64,000 nucleotides of DNA from Fervidobacterium pennivorans (GTDB taxonomy: Bacteria; Thermotogota; Thermotogae; Thermotogales; Fervidobacteriaceae), in the NCBI RefSeq assembly GCF_001644665.1, contig NZ_CP011393.1, positions 1 through 64,000 of the forward strand. Reading direction: 5' to 3'. This document shows, in pieces, positions 1-10,129 of this stretch. The position numbers and the translations under genes are program-made. The notes under the pieces were generated by a model. That model was not told the origin of the DNA, made no database searches, and saw only the letters and a program-made list of their open reading frames with translations. How positions within the stretch are numbered: the first letter of the stretch is position 1; each line of letters begins with the position of its first letter.

Positions 1-148
1 TCGGAAATGTCCTAAATAGAAATTTCAGTTCAATAACTTCTATGATATGATATGTTTGTGAAGTTAACGTCTCTTTCTTGTGAAATCTTTTAAAAGCGAT
101 TGGACTTTTTGTTATCTGTTGCCAACTATCACTTTTGGAGGTCTGCGT

Positions 149-1507
149 ATGGAAAGAACAAAAGTTATGATTGTTGATGATTCCAAAACAGTCCATGCAG
201 AACTTTCATCAATATTAAGCGAGCTCATTTGGAATGGTAAAGATTTAGATATTGAACACACTTACGGATACGAGGAGTTCAAAAAAATCTTTGTCCCCGA
301 AAAATACGCGCTTGTGATAACCGATTTAGTAATGGAGAGCGATGACGCGGGAATTAAAGTTATAAACCACATCAGACACACGTGCAATGATAAAAAAACG
401 AGGATAATCTTGATGACTGCGAATCCTGAGAAAATTCCAACTGATTTGCTTACAAGAGACTACGATATAAATGCTTATATAGAGAAGGAAAGTCTTTCCC
501 CATTTTCAACAAAACTCACAGTTTTGTCGCTTCTCAAAACTTACCAAGATATAACGTCACTTGAACAAGCAATCGTTACCTTAGAAAATGTTGCAGCAAA
601 CGCTTCCGAAATGAGTCTTCCAGAGCTGCTTATAAATACCTTTCTCCAGGTGCGCACGTTTTTGTGCTTAAAACTTCCGGATATTAAACTCACCGGAGAA
701 ATCTTCGTGAACAACGAGCGTATTTTCCCACCAAAGTTTATGAACAGCGAACATTTGGAATATAGATACGATTTTCACACAAAAGTTCAAAAGGACAATA
801 TTCTTTTTGTGGTCTATTCACCAAAACAACTGAACTCACTTGAAACATCATACATAAGAAGCCTTTTGAAAAACCTTCAAACGTCCCTTATTTCCACAAA
901 ACGTTCAGATATTGAGGAAGAATTTGTTATCATGCTTTCTAAAGTTATTGAGGCAAGATCAGCAGACACCGGAGACCATGTGAATCGCGTTGCCGAACTA
1001 TCTTGTTATTTGGCAGAATACCTCGGTTTTAGCTCCAGTGATGCAAAGTTAATCAAGAAAGCCTCAGCATTACACGACATTGGAAAAGTCGGAGTGCCTG
1101 ATTACATATTAAACAAACCGGGGAAACTCGATGAGAAGGAATTTTCAATTATAAAAGAGCATACCTTAATCGGTTTCGAAATTCTTAGGAATTCTACGTT
1201 AAACATCTTTGAGATAGGTGCGGTCGTCGCTCTGGAACACCACGAAAGGTGGGACGGAAGTGGCTATCCCTATGGCCTTCAAGGCGAGGAGATAGCAGTA
1301 GAAGCACGAATAGTTCAAGTCGCCGATGTTTTTGAAGCTTTAACACACGATAGGTGCTATCGTCCCGCCTGGTCCGTTGAAAAGGCAGTTGAATACATGA
1401 ACGATATGAAAGGCAGGCAATTCGACCCAATGGTGATTGATGCGTTCAACAAACACTTAAAAGACATGATTGCTATAGTGAAATCCAACTATAGCGAAGA
1501 AGTTTGA
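149..1507 (+). CDS. HD-GYP domain response regulator (c-di-GMP phosphodiesterase family)
   Basis: 452 aa. Residues 1-125 form a CheY-like receiver with the acidic pair D10/D11 and the phosphoacceptor D59 in ITDLVM. A linker region (about 130-255) matches no domain I recognise. Residues 260-440 are an HD-GYP domain with HD at 309-310 (ALHDIGK), HHE at 364-366 and GYP at 372-374 in DGSGYPYGL. The family hydrolyses cyclic di-GMP (some members other cyclic dinucleotides), so this is a phosphorelay output that lowers the second messenger in the cytoplasm. The start is the ATG at 149, behind GGAGGT at 137-142; an in-frame GTG at 80 has no such site. It is convergent with the next gene, and no cognate histidine kinase is in view. 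All catalytic residues are present, so activity is likely, but substrate is inferred from the family. Confidence 0.9.
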   Translation: MERTKVMIVDDSKTVHAELSSILSELIWNGKDLDIEHTYGYEEFKKIFVPEKYALVITDLVMESDDAGIKVINHIRHTCNDKKTRIILMTANPEKIPTDLLTRDYDINAYIEKESLSPFSTKLTVLSLLKTYQDITSLEQAIVTLENVAANASEMSLPELLINTFLQVRTFLCLKLPDIKLTGEIFVNNERIFPPKFMNSEHLEYRYDFHTKVQKDNILFVVYSPKQLNSLETSYIRSLLKNLQTSLISTKRSDIEEEFVIMLSKVIEARSADTGDHVNRVAELSCYLAEYLGFSSSDAKLIKKASALHDIGKVGVPDYILNKPGKLDEKEFSIIKEHTLIGFEILRNSTLNIFEIGAVVALEHHERWDGSGYPYGLQGEEIAVEARIVQVADVFEALTHDRCYRPAWSVEKAVEYMNDMKGRQFDPMVIDAFNKHLKDMIAIVKSNYSEEV

Positions 1508-1520
1508 GAATTTTCGAATC

Positions 1521-2555
1521 TTATGGTTTTGCCTCCAAGAAATCTTGGATGTTTTTTATCGCTCTGGCAAAATCTTCTGGTAGTCTTGCTATGAATTTTA
1601 CACGTTCACCAGTTCTTGGATGGAAAAATGAAAGGCTGAGTGCATGGAGCATCTGTCTGTGAATATCAAATTTCTCATCTTCTTTAGCTTTTCCGTAAAC
1701 TTCATCACCCATAAGTGGATGACCGATGTATTTCATATGAACCCTAATCTGGTGCGTTCTTCCAGTTTTGGGCCACGCAAAAACTAAGGAAGCCAAGTTC
1801 CCAAACTTTCTTATGACTTTGTAATGTGTGAGTGCTGGTTTGCCATATGTACTCTGAGTTACTGTCATCTTAACTCTGAGCACAGGATTTCTGGCGATGC
1901 TTACATCGATATCTCCTTCGTTTTTTTCAGGCACACCTTTAACTAAGCATACATACAGTTTTTCTGTGACCCTGTCTTTGAACTGTTTAGTGAGCGATTG
2001 ATGTGCTAAGTCATTCTTTGCAATTACCATCACACCACTTGTATCTTTATCAAGCCTATGGACAATACCAGGTCTCAGCACCCCGCCAACACCTTGTAAA
2101 TCTTTACAATGATACAAGACTGCGTTGACAATGGTTCCCGAGGTGTGGGATGGAATGGGGTGGGTTATTATTCCTGGTTGTTTGTTGATTACCAATATAT
2201 CACGGTCTTCGTATATTATGTCCAGCGGTATGTTCTCAGGCAGGATTTCCGGAATCTGGGGCTTCTGAGGTACCATCAAGGTAATTGTATCCCCAGACTT
2301 CACCTTGTAGCTCGGCTTCTTCAAAGTTCCATTCACCAGAACCTCGCCATTCTTTATTGCTTTCTGGATGAATGTTCTTGAAATCCAGTCTGGAGTCTTT
2401 TCCATGACGAATTTGTCCAGGCGCCAGCCATCTTCCCTGTTCGTTACCTGTATATCCATTTTTTCCAGTTGAGGAGTTGGTTGTTCTAATTCCTCCATCT
2501 CTTCTATCTCTTCCATCTCTTCCATATTCTCGAACTCTTCCATAAATTCCCTCAT
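1521..2555 (-). CDS. RluA/RluD-family 23S rRNA pseudouridine synthase with acidic N-terminal tail
   Basis: 344 aa. Isomerises uridines in RNA to pseudouridine, in this family usually in 23S rRNA. An S4 RNA-binding domain (about residues 40-95, WRLDKFV...VLVNG) precedes the RluA catalytic domain with GIVHRLDKDTSGV, whose Asp is the catalytic residue, and the later KTGRTHQIRVH motif. Residues 1-30 are a Glu/Met-rich low-complexity tail not typical of the family. The start is ambiguous: ATG at 2555 has AAAGGA 4 bases upstream, ATG at 2543 has GAGGG, and the conserved part only begins near residue 33. It lies just upstream of nothing on its strand and downstream of lspA, a common pairing (lspA-rluD) in bacteria. 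RluD-like specificity is plausible but not shown by the sequence. Confidence 0.88.
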   Translation of the reverse strand: MREFMEEFENMEEMEEIEEMEELEQPTPQLEKMDIQVTNREDGWRLDKFVMEKTPDWISRTFIQKAIKNGEVLVNGTLKKPSYKVKSGDTITLMVPQKPQIPEILPENIPLDIIYEDRDILVINKQPGIITHPIPSHTSGTIVNAVLYHCKDLQGVGGVLRPGIVHRLDKDTSGVMVIAKNDLAHQSLTKQFKDRVTEKLYVCLVKGVPEKNEGDIDVSIARNPVLRVKMTVTQSTYGKPALTHYKVIRKFGNLASLVFAWPKTGRTHQIRVHMKYIGHPLMGDEVYGKAKEDEKFDIHRQMLHALSLSFFHPRTGERVKFIARLPEDFARAIKNIQDFLEAKP

Positions 2556-2593
2556 ATATTCCTTTATTTTCCCTCCGGTTGTCTATATTTTCA

Positions 2594-3040
2594 TCATTTT
2601 TCTATTTGTTTCTTGGCTTTCGATTCAGCGATAAGCATTTGAATCATAATCCCTATGCTACCAATGAAGATAAAGATGTCCGCAACGTTTATTATCGTCG
2701 GCCAGTAGTCGAACGTAAGGAAGTCAACAACATAACCGTATCTTATACGGTCAACCAAGTTTCCTAAGGCTCCACCAACGATGAAACCAATAAACATCTC
2801 TGTCAGCTTGCTAACTTTGAACAGCAAAGGCACCAAGGAAGTGATAACAATAATTAGCAAGGTGAGGTAAATAACCGCTTCTTTGACTCCTGGAAACAGT
2901 CCAAAAGCAATTCCCCTGTTAGTTGCATACGTAAAATGGAAGAATCCAAATAGGTTTTTTATCTCTCCAAAACGAAGGTATAACGTCGCTAAATGTTTTG
3001 TAATCTGGTCCAACGTTAGTGAAAGAACTATCCAGAACAT
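2594..3040 (-). CDS. lspA: Lipoprotein signal peptidase (signal peptidase II)
   Basis: 148 aa, with four predicted membrane helices, the usual size. LspA is the inner-membrane aspartyl protease that cleaves the signal peptide of diacylglyceryl-modified prolipoproteins just before the lipobox Cys. The two catalytic aspartates are visible in GNLVDRIRYGYVVDF and INVADIFIF. The start ATG is preceded by a weak AAGGAATG site. It lies 38 bases upstream of the pseudouridine synthase gene on the same strand, and 21 bases after cheR. Substrates in this window would include the lipoproteins at 58613-62960. Confidence 0.95.
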   Translation of the reverse strand: MFWIVLSLTLDQITKHLATLYLRFGEIKNLFGFFHFTYATNRGIAFGLFPGVKEAVIYLTLLIIVITSLVPLLFKVSKLTEMFIGFIVGGALGNLVDRIRYGYVVDFLTFDYWPTIINVADIFIFIGSIGIMIQMLIAESKAKKQIEK

Positions 3041-3061
3041 CTTATCATTCCTTATCAGTTT

Positions 3062-3916
3062 TTACTTGACCTTCTTATAGATAAACGGTGAAGCAACTTC
3101 TAATCCAAGGTTTCTGTAGTTGAATATTCTTTCCGTGTTTCCTACAAAGAGTAACCCACCAACGCGAAGACTTTCAGCGAACTTTTTGTAAAGTTGTTCT
3201 TTTGCTTCCATCTCAAAGTAAATAACAACATTGCGGCACAATATTAAGTCAAAGCCCTTTTCAAACGGGTCTTGCAGTAGGTTGTGCCTTTTAAACTGGA
3301 CACGTGCTTTTACATTTGGCTTTACTATGTATTTTCCATCTCGAACGATGAAGTATTTTTTGATGTATTCAGGTGGTGTGCTAGCCATTGAGCGCTGTTC
3401 ATACTCACCTATCTGTGCTCTTGTGAGTACGCCAATATCTATGTCGGTAGCTAAAATTTTAGCTGTTGGAGGCGCTTTGAGCTCTTCAAGTAGTATCGCT
3501 AACGAGTATGGCTCTTCTCCCGAAGAACACCCAGCACTCCAAGCTTTAAACCTTGGTCCACTTTCTTGGAGAAGTTGTGGAAGAAATACCTTTTTGAGCT
3601 CTTCCCATTTTTCTGGATTTCTGAAGAACTCTGTGACATTGATAGTGAGCTTATCTAAGAACTCATCACGCTTTTTGGTGTCTTTTGAAATAAGGTCTAA
3701 GTATTCTTTATAGCTTTTGCAATTGTATTTTCTTATAAGCATCTCTATGCGCCTTTTCATCCTTTCCGGTTTGTATCCGGAAAGGTCTAATCCCATAGTC
3801 TCTTTTATTTTTTCAACAAACCATTCGAATTGGTCCCAAGGAAGCTCTTGAATATCACCAGATTGGAAATTCGAAATCCAAGCGAACTTCTTTTCCTTGA
3901 AGTCGTCCAACGACAT
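3062..3916 (-). CDS. cheR: Chemotaxis protein methyltransferase CheR
   Basis: 284 aa, matching the usual length of CheR. It transfers methyl groups from S-adenosylmethionine to glutamates of chemoreceptors for adaptation. An all-helical N-terminal CheR_N domain (about 20-80, with the receptor-binding [12 protein letters not shown] helix) is followed by the SAM-binding domain with [14 protein letters not shown] and the [18 protein letters not shown] stretch. I start it at ATG 3916 (MSLDDF); the upstream in-frame GTG at 3925 is part of the GGGTGA ribosome-binding region. Its 5' end overlaps the end of the upstream hypothetical gene by 62 bases, so the two are probably co-transcribed. No other che gene is in the window. 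Confidence 0.94.
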   Translation of the reverse strand: MSLDDFKEKKFAWISNFQSGDIQELPWDQFEWFVEKIKETMGLDLSGYKPERMKRRIEMLIRKYNCKSYKEYLDLISKDTKKRDEFLDKLTINVTEFFRNPEKWEELKKVFLPQLLQESGPRFKAWSAGCSSGEEPYSLAILLEELKAPPTAKILATDIDIGVLTRAQIGEYEQRSMASTPPEYIKKYFIVRDGKYIVKPNVKARVQFKRHNLLQDPFEKGFDLILCRNVVIYFEMEAKEQLYKKFAESLRVGGLLFVGNTERIFNYRNLGLEVASPFIYKKVK

Positions 3917-4667
3917 ATAAATCACCCACTTTCAAGGTAATTTTACCTGCAATAGTCTTCTGACCATCTATTTCATCGTTTATCAAATTGATTTCCAGAT
4001 TATCGGCCTTGAGAGTGAAACCAAACTTTGATGAAAGGCTACCGTTTTCATAAAAAACAAGTGTGTATACAATGAACGAGTTGTCACTCAGTAAAACTCC
4101 GAGTCCTGTCTTTTCACCAATAAACAAGTATGTTTTATTGCCAGCTCCTAAAGTAATTCCATTTGGTGAATTTTCAAAAAAGATGTCCAAACCATACATT
4201 TTGAACGTTAGGTTGGTACGTGACACATCACTGAGGATTGAAAAATAGTCGTTTTTGTGTATATACCCATTTGAGAAATAGCCTGTGTTAACCCATGTTG
4301 CATACCAACCCTTTTTAGCCGGATTGGCAAATGTTGTAAACGGAATGTCGATGTTTAAATCAGAATAGGTGACTCTGTAGGGGTCATTTATAAACTCAAA
4401 ATACTCAAAGACATCAGCAAATTTGGGAGTGATTTTTATAAAACCTTGCTTCTGTGCGAGTTCAACATCGACTTTGAACTTGGTTTTGAATTTCCAAAAT
4501 GAAAAATCATATCGGGTTGATAGTTTGTACGTAGTATCAAATGGAGAGACGCCAAAAAAGAGCGTCTCTCCCATTAAAAGTGTATTGATGGTGAGAATAA
4601 AAACAGTTGCGAGTAGCAGATGTATCCTAAAAGTTGGAGCTCTGTTCTCCAATGTTTTCAGCTCCAT
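3855..4667 (-). CDS. Secreted beta-rich protein, probable outer-membrane/toga barrel, unknown function
   Basis: 270 aa. I do not recognise a family. Residues 16-36 are hydrophobic and look like a signal peptide ending near LLMG-ET. The rest alternates polar and hydrophobic residues (long beta strands such as [18 protein letters not shown]), and the protein ends in FEFPIW, a terminal aromatic like the sorting signal of outer-membrane beta-barrels. Start chosen at ATG 4667; TTG 4673 is also possible and neither has a strong ribosome binding site. The 3' end overlaps cheR. Barrel topology is inferred from composition only. Confidence 0.6.
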   Translation of the reverse strand: MELKTLENRAPTFRIHLLLATVFILTINTLLMGETLFFGVSPFDTTYKLSTRYDFSFWKFKTKFKVDVELAQKQGFIKITPKFADVFEYFEFINDPYRVTYSDLNIDIPFTTFANPAKKGWYATWVNTGYFSNGYIHKNDYFSILSDVSRTNLTFKMYGLDIFFENSPNGITLGAGNKTYLFIGEKTGLGVLLSDNSFIVYTLVFYENGSLSSKFGFTLKADNLEINLINDEIDGQKTIAGKITLKVGDLYVVGRLQGKEVRLDFEFPIW

Positions 4668-4721
4668 TCTCAAAATTTATACTTTCTGTCAATCAATACG
4701 AACATCGAGCTTCTCAACTAC

Positions 4722-5480
4722 TTACCCTTCCAATTTTGCCATTATCGCTTCAAGTTCTGCATCATCGATGTCGAAGTTGCCAAATACTTCTTGAACATCG
4801 TCGTTATCTTCAAGTGCATCTATAAGTTTCAGCACTTTTTCCGCATCAGAACCGCTGACTTTGACACTGTTCTTTGGCTTGTACGTGATTTTCGCAGTTC
4901 CTTCGAAACCGTTCTTTGCTAGATTTTCTCTCAATGTCGTCAAGTTTTCAGGAGCAGTGTAAACAAGAACTGGGTCTCCCTCTTCAATGTCTTCCGCACC
5001 AGCATCAATAGCCAACAATGTAAACTCATCCATATCAGCTATTTTTTCTCTGGGAATTTCTACAACACCTTTTCTTTCAAATATCCAAGCAACGGAACCG
5101 CTTTCTGCAAGTGAACCACCATTTTTGCTGAGTATGTGTCTCAATTCTTGAGCGGTCCTATTTTTGTTATCTGTCAAAGCTAATATGTAAAGTGCAACTC
5201 CACCTGGCGCGTATGCTTCGTAGATAACTTCTTCGTACTTTTCACCTTCTAACTCTCCGGTACCTTTCTTAATGGATCTTTCAATTGTATCTTTTGGCAT
5301 GTTTGCTTCTCTTGCTTTTTCAAGAACTGCTCTTAGTCTTGGGTTTGTTTCTGGATTTCCGCCACCTTCTCTTGCAGCAACAATGATTTCCCTGATAATC
5401 TTCGTAAATATCTTAGACCTCTTCGCATCCTGGGCAGCCTTCCTGTGCTTAATGTTTGCCCACTTATTGTGACCTGACAT
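4722..5480 (-). CDS. yebC: YebC/PmpR family DNA-binding or translation-associated protein
   Basis: 252 aa, full length. It begins with the family hallmark [20 protein letters not shown] and has the downstream [18 protein letters not shown] and AYAPGG motifs of the three-domain TACO1/YebC fold. Members have been described as transcription regulators and, more recently, as factors that help ribosomes through difficult proline-containing sequences; which applies here cannot be read from the sequence. A GGAGGAAGAG site precedes the ATG. It lies between the barrel-like protein and clpP on the same strand. Confidence 0.95.
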   Translation of the reverse strand: MSGHNKWANIKHRKAAQDAKRSKIFTKIIREIIVAAREGGGNPETNPRLRAVLEKAREANMPKDTIERSIKKGTGELEGEKYEEVIYEAYAPGGVALYILALTDNKNRTAQELRHILSKNGGSLAESGSVAWIFERKGVVEIPREKIADMDEFTLLAIDAGAEDIEEGDPVLVYTAPENLTTLRENLAKNGFEGTAKITYKPKNSVKVSGSDAEKVLKLIDALEDNDDVQEVFGNFDIDDAELEAIMAKLEG

Positions 5481-5542
5481 ACTCTCTTCCTCCCTACTTA
5501 GATTTCTCGTTTTTTAAACGCTAACGAATTGACTTTTGTTTT

Positions 5543-6163
5543 CTATCTTTCTCCAGGCATAATCACCTTGTCTATTATACCATATTCCTGTGCCTCTTGT
5601 GCACTCATGAAGAAATCTCTATCGGTGTCTTTTTCTATCTTTTCTATGGGTTGTCCAGTGTGTTTGCTGAGAATTTCGTTTATGAGATGTTTAATTCTTA
5701 AAAGCTCTTTTGTCAGTATTTCTACATCCTTGGCAGTTCCCTCAGCACCACCGAGTGGTTGGTGAATCATTATACGACTATTTGGAAGCGAAAATCTCTT
5801 TCCTTTTGTACCCGCCGCCAAAAGCACCGCAGCCATCGATGCCGCCTGACCAATACAGATAGTTGCAACATCACATTTTACATATTGCATCGTATCGTAT
5901 ATTGCAAGCCCAGCTGTTACTAAGCCTCCCGGTGAGTTGATGTAAAGTTGTATATCTTTGTCTGGGTTCTCTGCCTCCAAGAATAATAATTGTGCTACAA
6001 CCAAATTCGCTACATGGTCGTCTATAGCGCTACCAAGGAATATAATCCTATCTTTTAGTAACCTTGAATAAATATCGTAAGCACGTTCATATCTACCGGT
6101 TGTTTCGATAACTATTGGAACATATTGGTCAAGTATTTTTTTCATTTCTTTATCCATATCCAT
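5543..6163 (-). CDS. clpP: ATP-dependent Clp protease proteolytic subunit
   Basis: 206 aa. ClpP forms the tetradecameric serine-protease chamber fed by ClpX/ClpA-type unfoldases in the cytoplasm. The catalytic triad is visible: Ser in [14 protein letters not shown], His in MIHQPLGG and Asp in KDTDRDFFM. Length and the YINSPGG motif match the family. The gene follows tig with 67 bases between, the classic tig-clpP pairing, although clpX is not adjacent here. GGGGAG precedes the start. Confidence 0.97.
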   Translation of the reverse strand: MDMDKEMKKILDQYVPIVIETTGRYERAYDIYSRLLKDRIIFLGSAIDDHVANLVVAQLLFLEAENPDKDIQLYINSPGGLVTAGLAIYDTMQYVKCDVATICIGQAASMAAVLLAAGTKGKRFSLPNSRIMIHQPLGGAEGTAKDVEILTKELLRIKHLINEILSKHTGQPIEKIEKDTDRDFFMSAQEAQEYGIIDKVIMPGER

Positions 6164-6230
6164 AAGTTCTCATCTCCCCAAAGGTCTTAAAGGTGTTACT
6201 GGATTATTCTGATTGTTCCTTTTCAACTTC

Positions 6231-7511
6231 TTACTTATTTTCTTGCTCTTTAAATGATACTTCCTCTATTTGTGCTTTTTCTGCAAGGATTTTTGCAACC
6301 TTTGACTCTACTATCTCCATAACTACTTCGTTTCTTATATCCTGTCTGCTCTTAATTATCGCTTCCGCTCTGTCGGGACTTACTCCCCATTCAACTGAAA
6401 CTCTTTCTGCATAAGTTTTTATATCTTCCGTATCGACTTTGATATTGTTCTCTTCAGCAATTTTCTTTACAACTAAATCTTTCTTTATCATATTCAAATA
6501 GTAATTTCTGAGCTCTTCGATAAGCTTCTCCTCACTGCCGTAGTTCTGAACATATGATTCGTATTTTCCGTCTTCTTTTAGATTATCTATGATGTTCTCA
6601 ACAGCCCTTTCTATTGTCTTCTCACTGATTTCTATCTCAGTAATTTCCGGAATTTGAGCTATTATTTGTGCACGGTAGGATTCCGCTAATTCTCTATCGT
6701 ATATCTCCTTGCCTTCGGTTCTGAACTTTTCTTTGAGTTGCTCAGTTGTTTCTACATTCTCGATTGCTAAGGATTTTACGAACTCGTCTGTAAACTCTGG
6801 AAGAATTCTCTTGTAAACTTCCTCTACCTCAAGGATGTATTTGTAAACAATTTTGTCATCGCCTTTTTCGAAAGTTCTTTCGAATTTTACAACATCGCCT
6901 TTTTTCCTACCAAAGAGTTGCTTTACAACTTCTCTTTCATCATCCTTCGAAAGAACGTATTCTCTTTCTTCTGCATCTCTGAGTTTCTTTTCTCCGAGCA
7001 TAACTGTTTCTTTTACTTTGACCAGGTCGCCTTCCTCAGCCTGTCCATCTTTTGGCTCAAGTATGGCATTTTCCTCTATGATATATTTTACCCTCATATC
7101 TACGTAACCATCGAGGACTTCTTCTTCTTTTGCCTTTCTCAATTTGAGTTTTGTGGGCTCAAACTTAACCTCTGGTTCTGTATGGAGTTCAACAACAACT
7201 TTTCCATTTTCGGCAGAGAACTTGGCATCTGCAATTACTGGTGGGAGGAGCAGTTGAAGTTCTTCTTTGTCAAGTCTATTCTCTATTTCTTTAATTGCCT
7301 CGTTTGCGACGTAGATTTCATAGAAGGCATCTTTTAATCTTAGCTTGTAAACTTCCTTTGGGACCCTTCCGGGTCTGAAACCTTCTATGTGGTAGTTTTT
7401 TCTATTCAATTCAGCAACCGCTTTGTCTTCCAATTTTGCTATATCATTTTTGTCGAAAAGGTATTCACGTATTATCATGTTCTTATCTTTTGAAACTTCT
7501 TTGACTTCCAT
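6231..7511 (-). CDS. tig: Trigger factor (ribosome-associated chaperone and prolyl isomerase)
   Basis: 426 aa, the usual length. Trigger factor binds ribosomal protein L23 at the tunnel exit and shields nascent chains. The N-terminal ribosome-binding signature GFRPGRVPK is present near residue 44. A central FKBP-like PPIase region (about 150-240) and a long helical C-terminal chaperone arm follow. AGGAGGTGC lies directly upstream of the start. A terminator (7553-7573) separates it from rplQ, so tig probably has its own promoter in the 40 bases between, which I could not define. Confidence 0.96.
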   Translation of the reverse strand: MEVKEVSKDKNMIIREYLFDKNDIAKLEDKAVAELNRKNYHIEGFRPGRVPKEVYKLRLKDAFYEIYVANEAIKEIENRLDKEELQLLLPPVIADAKFSAENGKVVVELHTEPEVKFEPTKLKLRKAKEEEVLDGYVDMRVKYIIEENAILEPKDGQAEEGDLVKVKETVMLGEKKLRDAEEREYVLSKDDEREVVKQLFGRKKGDVVKFERTFEKGDDKIVYKYILEVEEVYKRILPEFTDEFVKSLAIENVETTEQLKEKFRTEGKEIYDRELAESYRAQIIAQIPEITEIEISEKTIERAVENIIDNLKEDGKYESYVQNYGSEEKLIEELRNYYLNMIKKDLVVKKIAEENNIKVDTEDIKTYAERVSVEWGVSPDRAEAIIKSRQDIRNEVVMEIVESKVAKILAEKAQIEEVSFKEQENK

Positions 7512-7552
7512 CTTTGCACCTCCTAGTTTATTTGAAAATCCTTTACCACTTT

Positions 7553-7573
7553 AAAAAGGGGCATTACGCCCCC
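7553..7573 (-). terminator. Intrinsic terminator of the ribosomal protein superoperon
   Basis: On the minus strand GGGGC-GTAAT-GCCCC (7558-7572) is followed by TTTTT (7557-7553). It lies 43 bases after the rplQ stop codon and upstream of tig, which fits the end of the S12-S10-spc-alpha transcript. Confidence 0.8.
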
Positions 7574-7615
7574 TCGTTTGCTGTAAATAATCAGTTCACC
7601 ATTTTTGCTTAAGCC

Positions 7616-8002
7616 TTATTCTTCAACAAGCTGAAGCACGGAAAGTTCTGCTCCGTCGCCTCTTCTTTGACCAACCTTAATAACTCTTGTGTAACCTCCG
7701 TTTCTGGAAGCGTATTTTGGTGCTATTTCATCGACAAGTTTGTTCACAAGTCTTCTGTCACCAAGTTCTGCAAATATCTGTCTTCTGAGAGCAACGCTTT
7801 CTGCTTTGTTTTCATCTTTAATTTTGTATGCCTTTACTGCCTTTGTTATAAGTTTTTCTATGTATGTCTTTCCAACTTTTGCTTTCACTGTTGTTGTCAT
7901 AATTGTTCCGTGCTCGATTATTTCTTTTGCAAGGTTTCTCATGAGAGATGTTCTGTGAGAACCGTATCTATTGATTTTGTTTCTCTTCATTCGATGTCTC
8001 AT
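7616..8002 (-). CDS. rplQ: 50S ribosomal protein L17
   Basis: 128 aa. A large-subunit protein near the peptide exit tunnel. The conserved start [12 protein letters not shown] and the [15 protein letters not shown] region identify it. The ATG follows AAGGGGG and starts one base before the rpoA stop region, so the two are translationally close. It is the last gene of the alpha operon here, followed by the terminator at 7553-7573. Confidence 0.98.
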   Translation of the reverse strand: MRHRMKRNKINRYGSHRTSLMRNLAKEIIEHGTIMTTTVKAKVGKTYIEKLITKAVKAYKIKDENKAESVALRRQIFAELGDRRLVNKLVDEIAPKYASRNGGYTRVIKVGQRRGDGAELSVLQLVEE

Positions 8003-8003
8003 C

Positions 8004-8990
8004 TCATTTGTCCCCCTTTCTTAGCGAAAGACCAAATTTTTCTTTGAGCTTTTCCTTCACTTCTTCAAGTGATTTAACTCCAAAATTCTTGATTTTGAGC
8101 AAATCTTCCTCTGTTCTTTCAAGCAGGTCACCTATCGTTTCTATTTTGTCTCTTTTCAAGCAGTTCAGTGACCTTGCGGAGAGTTCAAGCTCTTCTATTT
8201 TCTTTGAAGCAACATCTTCTGTGGATACGCTTTCTTCAACTACGGAATACGTTTCTTGATACGCTGGAATAGGCAGTTCTTCAACGTCACTGAGACTTTG
8301 TTCAATGAAGCTGAAGTGCTCCAGTATGATTTTTAATGAATGTTTCAACGCCTCAGCTGGTTTAATGCTCTTTTTCGTCCAGATTTCGAGTATCAATTTT
8401 TCAAAGTCTGTTCTTTTGTCAACACGCACGTTTTCCACAAGCCAATTCACTTTCAAAACGGGGCTGTAAACACCATCCATGACGATCCAGCCAATTTCTG
8501 GTCTTTCATTTCTTTCACTTGCTGGCACAAAACCCTTTCCAAATGTTGCATAGAGTTCAACTTCAATATCTGCATCTTCGTTAAGCGTGGCTATGTAATG
8601 ATTTGGATTTACCACCACGACTCCAGCTGGGCATTGGATATCTTTTGCTGTTAATATAGCTGGTCCTTTCTTTTCAATAATTAGCTTAACGGGTGATTCA
8701 ACGTATGCCTCTACGCGCAGCTGGACCTTTTTCAAATTTAACAAGATATCCATTATATCTTCTTTAACACCTTCTATTGTATCAAACTCGTGGTACTTCT
8801 CAGGCTTTACGAACCTGACATCCGTGATTGCAAAACTGGGAATCGAAGAGAGCAGAACCCTTCTCAACGTATTTCCTATCGTGACTGCGTAACCCTTTTC
8901 AAGCGGCGACATGGAGTACTTCGCGTAGTAATGGTCTTCGTATTCCGCTTGCTCTTCGAGTCTGAACTTCCTTCCAAAGGTTTGAAGCAT
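8004..8990 (-). CDS. rpoA: DNA-directed RNA polymerase subunit alpha
   Basis: 328 aa. The dimeric alpha subunit nucleates RNA polymerase assembly. The N-terminal domain has [19 protein letters not shown]; the C-terminal domain (about 255-320) has the helix-hairpin-helix [19 protein letters not shown] and [14 protein letters not shown] that bind UP elements and activators. Of three clustered start codons, ATG 8990 is best spaced from GAGGTGA; the GTG at 8999 is inside the ribosome binding site. The extreme N terminus is therefore uncertain by three residues. Coupled to rpsD, whose stop codon overlaps this region. Confidence 0.97.
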   Translation of the reverse strand: MLQTFGRKFRLEEQAEYEDHYYAKYSMSPLEKGYAVTIGNTLRRVLLSSIPSFAITDVRFVKPEKYHEFDTIEGVKEDIMDILLNLKKVQLRVEAYVESPVKLIIEKKGPAILTAKDIQCPAGVVVVNPNHYIATLNEDADIEVELYATFGKGFVPASERNERPEIGWIVMDGVYSPVLKVNWLVENVRVDKRTDFEKLILEIWTKKSIKPAEALKHSLKIILEHFSFIEQSLSDVEELPIPAYQETYSVVEESVSTEDVASKKIEELELSARSLNCLKRDKIETIGDLLERTEEDLLKIKNFGVKSLEEVKEKLKEKFGLSLRKGDK

Positions 8991-8995
8991 TAACA

Positions 8996-9625
8996 TCACC
9001 TCGAGTAGAATTCAACGATAGCCTGAACATTGACTGGAAGGTCTGTAACTTCTTCGAGTTTTGGATTCCTGACGTATTTTCCTGTGAATTGGTCGTAATC
9101 CACCTCAAGCCATGGAGCAACTGCTCTACCTTTGTTAAGTTCGAGCGCTTGCTTTATCGGTTGAATTCCTCTACTGCTTTCTTTTATGGAAATAACATCG
9201 CCAGGTCTTACCTGATATGATGGTATGTCAACCTTTTTGCCGTTTACAAGAATATGACCGTGGGAAACAAGTTGCCTTGCAGTTCTCCTGTTGATGGCAA
9301 ATCCAAGTCTATATACCACGTTATCAAGTCTTCTTTCAACTTGTGCAACCAAGTTTTCACGGGTATCGCCCGCTTGTTTTGCAGCTCTTTCGTAGTAGAT
9401 TCTGAACTGCTTTTCAAGCACACCGTATATCCTCTTCATCGTTTGCTTTGCCCTTAATTGCAAACCGTATTGTGTCAACTTCTTCTTTTCCCTACCGTGT
9501 TGCCCGGGTGCAAAAGGTCTTTTGTCAAAAGGACATTTTTCACTGAAACACCTTTCGCCTTTCAAATAAAGCTTCATTCCTTCTCTTCTACAAAGCCTGC
9601 AAAGAGCACCTGTATATCGTGCCAT
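8996..9625 (-). CDS. rpsD: 30S ribosomal protein S4
   Basis: 209 aa. A primary 16S rRNA-binding protein of the 30S body; in many bacteria also the translational repressor of the alpha operon. The N terminus has a CRLCRREG...CPFDKRPF cysteine set (C9, C12, C26, C31) that looks like an intact zinc site of the C+ type of S4. The S4 RNA-binding domain follows ([24 protein letters not shown]). A strong GGAGGGAAA lies upstream. Confidence 0.98.
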   Translation of the reverse strand: MARYTGALCRLCRREGMKLYLKGERCFSEKCPFDKRPFAPGQHGREKKKLTQYGLQLRAKQTMKRIYGVLEKQFRIYYERAAKQAGDTRENLVAQVERRLDNVVYRLGFAINRRTARQLVSHGHILVNGKKVDIPSYQVRPGDVISIKESSRGIQPIKQALELNKGRAVAPWLEVDYDQFTGKYVRNPKLEEVTDLPVNVQAIVEFYSR

Positions 9626-9664
9626 TATTTTCCCTCCTTATCACTCAGACACCAAATTCGTAAA

Positions 9665-10054
9665 TTAGACTCTTCTTCTTTTCGGTGGTCTACATCCGTT
9701 GAATGGAATTGGTGTGGCATCTCTTATGTTTTCAATTTCCAGTCCTGCTGCTTGGAGTGTTCTGATAGCTGTTTCTCTACCTGCACCAGGTCCTTTGACG
9801 ATAACATCGACCCTCTTAATTCCCATCTTGAGAGCTTCTTTTGCTACCTTATCAGCTGCAAGTTGAGCTGCGTATGGTGTCCCTTTTCTTGTTCCTTCAA
9901 AACCTGCTGTGCCACCGCTACCCCATGTTAAAACGTTTCCGTTGGGGTCTGTTAATGTGACTATTGTGTTATTGTACGTAGACTTGATGTGAACTACACC
10001 GTGGTCAACGGTTACCTTTTTCTTAGCTTTTGCTCTTGTTCGACCTTTCGCCAT
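9665..10054 (-). CDS. rpsK: 30S ribosomal protein S11
   Basis: 129 aa. A platform protein of the 30S subunit that contacts S7 and mRNA near the exit site. Identified by the [18 protein letters not shown] and [13 protein letters not shown] blocks. GGAGGGAAAGCTAA precedes the ATG. Follows rpsM in the standard alpha-operon order. Confidence 0.98.
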   Translation of the reverse strand: MAKGRTRAKAKKKVTVDHGVVHIKSTYNNTIVTLTDPNGNVLTWGSGGTAGFEGTRKGTPYAAQLAADKVAKEALKMGIKRVDVIVKGPGAGRETAIRTLQAAGLEIENIRDATPIPFNGCRPPKRRRV

Positions 10055-10129
10055 TTAGCTTTCCCTCCTTCGGTTCTTTCGGTCCCAAAAAGTATAACTA
10101 TCCTTCTTACCCCTTCAGTTCGTCAAAAC

